64,000 bases of DNA from JAHBVL01 sp964461025. Its GTDB lineage: Bacteria; Chloroflexota; Chloroflexia; Thermomicrobiales; UBA6265. The notes below the pieces were generated by a model that was given only the letters and a program-made list of their open reading frames with translations, was not told the origin of the DNA and made no database searches. The translations under genes and the position numbers were made by a program. The stretch's first letter is position 1, and each line of letters begins with the position of its first letter. This document shows, piece after piece, positions 62,260-64,000 of the stretch. Where the stretch lies: contig CAYWSE010000009.1 of assembly GCA_964461025.1 (NCBI GenBank), positions 1-64,000 of the forward strand. Reading direction: 5' to 3'.

Positions 62260-64000
62260 TCAGTAGATGGAACCCGAGCCGGTAACGATGCTTCCGGCGA
62301 CGATCTGAGAGGCCGCGGGTGCATGGCCAAAGCCGTTGCTCACGAGCTCGACGTCCTCTGAGAGCTCTTCGGCTTGCTGTTCGTCCAGCAGAATCGCCGC
62401 TGAAATGACTTCGTCCATGTCGGTGACGAAGATGAACTCCATATCGGCGCGTACATTGTCCGGCACCTTTGTCAGGTCGCGCCGGTTTTCCGCTGGCAGG
62501 ATTAATCGACGCATGCCGTGCCTGTGTGCGGCGAGGGCTTTGTCCTTCACGCCGCCAATCGCGAGTACCCGGCCCCGCAGCGTGATCTCTCCGGTCATGG
62601 CGGTGTCGTTGCGCACAGGGCGACGGGTAATTGCGGAGATCAACGCGGTGGCCATGGTGATACCCGCTGATGGTCCGTCTTTTGGCGTGGCGCCTTCGGG
62701 CAGGTGGATATGCAGATCGAGGGCATCCTGGAAATTGACGGGGATGCGCAGTTGCTCTGCCCGCGATCGGGCATAGGAGAGTGCGGCTCTTGCCGATTCC
62801 TGCATCACATCGCCGGCCCGGCCGGTGATCGTCAGTCCGCCCTTTCCGGGCATCGTCGCGACCTCGACAGGAATCAGCTCGCCGCCGATTTCTGTCGTGC
62901 CGAGACCGATCGCCACGCCGATCTGGCTCTCGCCGAGATCGTGCTCGGTGCTGAAGCGACGTGGACCGAGATAGGTCTCGACCAGGTCCGGCGTGACCGC
63001 CACCGCGTCGGCTTTCCCCTTGACCACCTCGCGAACGACCTTTCGGCAGAGAGCCGCTACGTCCCGGTCGAGCTCGCGAACCCCTGCTTCGCGTGTATAG
63101 CCCCGCACAAGCAGCGTCCAGACGCCGTCATCGATCTGTACTGAGCCTTCGGGCAATGCGTGTTGTGAGAGCTGCCGGGGCAAGAGATAGCGTTTGGCGA
63201 TTTCGATCTTTTCGTCTTCGGTGTAGCCGGAGATTTCGATGATCTCCATACGGTCGCGAAGCGGTCGTGGCACCTGTTGCAGGTAGTTCGCGGTGGTGAT
63301 GAAGAGCACGTGTGAGAGATCGTAGGGAAGATCGAGGAAGTGATCGGTGAATGCGGTGTTCTGCTCCGGATCGAGGACCTCGAGGAGCGCCGCGGAAGGA
63401 TCGCCCCGGAAGTCGGAGGATAGCTTGTCGATTTCGTCCAGCAGGATCAGCGGATTGATCGTCCCTGCCTGTTTGAGCGCCCCGACCATCCGGCCCGGCA
63501 TGGCGCCAATGTATGTGCGGCGGTGACCGCGAATCTCCGCTTCGTCCCGCACACCGCCAAGCGACACGCGAACGAATTCCCGGCCCATCGCCCGGGCGAT
63601 CGAACGTCCCAGGCTGGTCTTGCCTACCCCCGGCGGTCCAACGAAGCAGAGAATCTGAGAAGAGCCGGTATCACGGAGGTCGCTCTTCTCGCGCAGGCTT
63701 CGCACCGCCAGGAAATCGAGAATCCGGTCTTTCACCTGCTCGAGTCCGAAGTGATCCTCGTTCAGGATTGCCTCCGCCGCGTCGAGATCGAGCTGATCGG
63801 GTGAGCGTTCGTGCCATGGGAGCGCAAGCACGGTGTCGACATAGGTCCGCACGACGGTTGCTTCCGCCGAAACAGAAGGCATTCTCTCCAGGCGACCGAG
63901 TTCGCGGATCATCTTTTCTTCGATCTCTTCGGACATCTGCCGGGCCATGATTCGGCTGCGCAGCTCCTCGATTTCGTTGCCGCTTTCGCCCGAGAGCTCG
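62260..64000 (-). CDS. lon: ATP-dependent Lon protease, 3' part
   Basis: The visible 579 residues cover the end of the N-terminal domain (MSEEIEEKMIRELGRLERM), the AAA+ module with Walker A GPPGVGKTS, Walker B LLDEIDKL and sensor region, and the protease domain with catalytic Ser (KDGPSAGITM) and Lys (GGVKDKAL). Lon degrades misfolded and regulatory proteins. The frame is still open at base 64000 and the N-terminal substrate domain lies outside the window. It converges on recJ. Confidence 0.97.
   Translation of the reverse strand, partial: ELSGESGNEIEELRSRIMARQMSEEIEEKMIRELGRLERMPSVSAEATVVRTYVDTVLALPWHERSPDQLDLDAAEAILNEDHFGLEQVKDRILDFLAVRSLREKSDLRDTGSSQILCFVGPPGVGKTSLGRSIARAMGREFVRVSLGGVRDEAEIRGHRRTYIGAMPGRMVGALKQAGTINPLILLDEIDKLSSDFRGDPSAALLEVLDPEQNTAFTDHFLDLPYDLSHVLFITTANYLQQVPRPLRDRMEIIEISGYTEDEKIEIAKRYLLPRQLSQHALPEGSVQIDDGVWTLLVRGYTREAGVRELDRDVAALCRKVVREVVKGKADAVAVTPDLVETYLGPRRFSTEHDLGESQIGVAIGLGTTEIGGELIPVEVATMPGKGGLTITGRAGDVMQESARAALSYARSRAEQLRIPVNFQDALDLHIHLPEGATPKDGPSAGITMATALISAITRRPVRNDTAMTGEITLRGRVLAIGGVKDKALAAHRHGMRRLILPAENRRDLTKVPDNVRADMEFIFVTDMDEVISAAILLDEQQAEELSEDVELVSNGFGHAPAASQIVAGSIVTGSGSIY

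Overview
The window reads as chromosomal DNA of a high-GC bacterium, most plausibly a Chloroflexota member of the Thermomicrobia type. That placement is inferred from the general style of the genome: GTG and TTG starts, a fused AccD-AccA, Tat-exported ABC binding proteins, L,D-transpeptidases carrying a 'TGH' repeat, Ser/Thr/Pro-rich surface proteins, and many short palindromic intergenic repeats. No rRNA or tRNA gene, phage, IS transposase or CRISPR array was seen.

Region 1 (1-33 kb) is mostly housekeeping in short operons on both strands. It holds the end of a complex I operon (nuoM 3' end, nuoN), a Nudix hydrolase, an FMN reductase, aconitase translationally coupled to a GMC oxidoreductase, a flippase-like membrane protein with UppP, a gamma-glutamyltransferase, and an SPL-like radical SAM protein. 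Then come a YugP-type metallopeptidase behind a clear yybP-ykoY (manganese) riboswitch, homoserine dehydrogenase with a methyltransferase, fused acetyl-CoA carboxyltransferase, purK-purE, pyrG, recX, a cupin/asparaginase/prenyl synthase/PRTase operon, an L,D-transpeptidase and a stalked beta-propeller protein.

Region 2 (34.8-55.6 kb) is a long run of same-strand, often overlapping genes that looks like a catabolic locus. It contains a Gfo/Idh/MocA oxidoreductase, a CoA-transferase, a fused gluconate-2-dehydrogenase-subunit-3/GMC oxidoreductase, an enoyl-CoA hydratase, a GH88 unsaturated glucuronyl hydrolase, a ceramidase-family hydrolase and a 2-hydroxyacid dehydrogenase. These are followed by two tandem amidohydrolase paralogues, a dipeptide-type ABC importer lacking its ATPases, a sugar-type ABC importer lacking its ATPase, a second GMC oxidoreductase with a Cys cluster, and a UbiA-family phosphoribosyl-polyprenyl synthase. 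The substrate is unknown. The enzyme mix suggests uptake and oxidation of (un)saturated uronosides or glycosides, then CoA-dependent processing of acids.

Region 3 (55.7-64 kb) returns to housekeeping: a 70-bp tandem repeat, pyrD with a CrtI-like FAD oxidoreductase, a small helical protein, a second L,D-transpeptidase, recJ, and the 3' part of lon, which runs off the window.

The most notable non-coding signals are the Mn riboswitch in front of a metallopeptidase, a predicted leaderless promoter with an SOS-box-like operator in its spacer (radical SAM gene), a 165-bp imperfect palindrome upstream of ggt, three 33-bp hairpin units at 33.3 kb, a perfect 30-bp palindrome between a binding protein and its permease, and a dispersed intergenic repeat family that occurs in inverted pairs.
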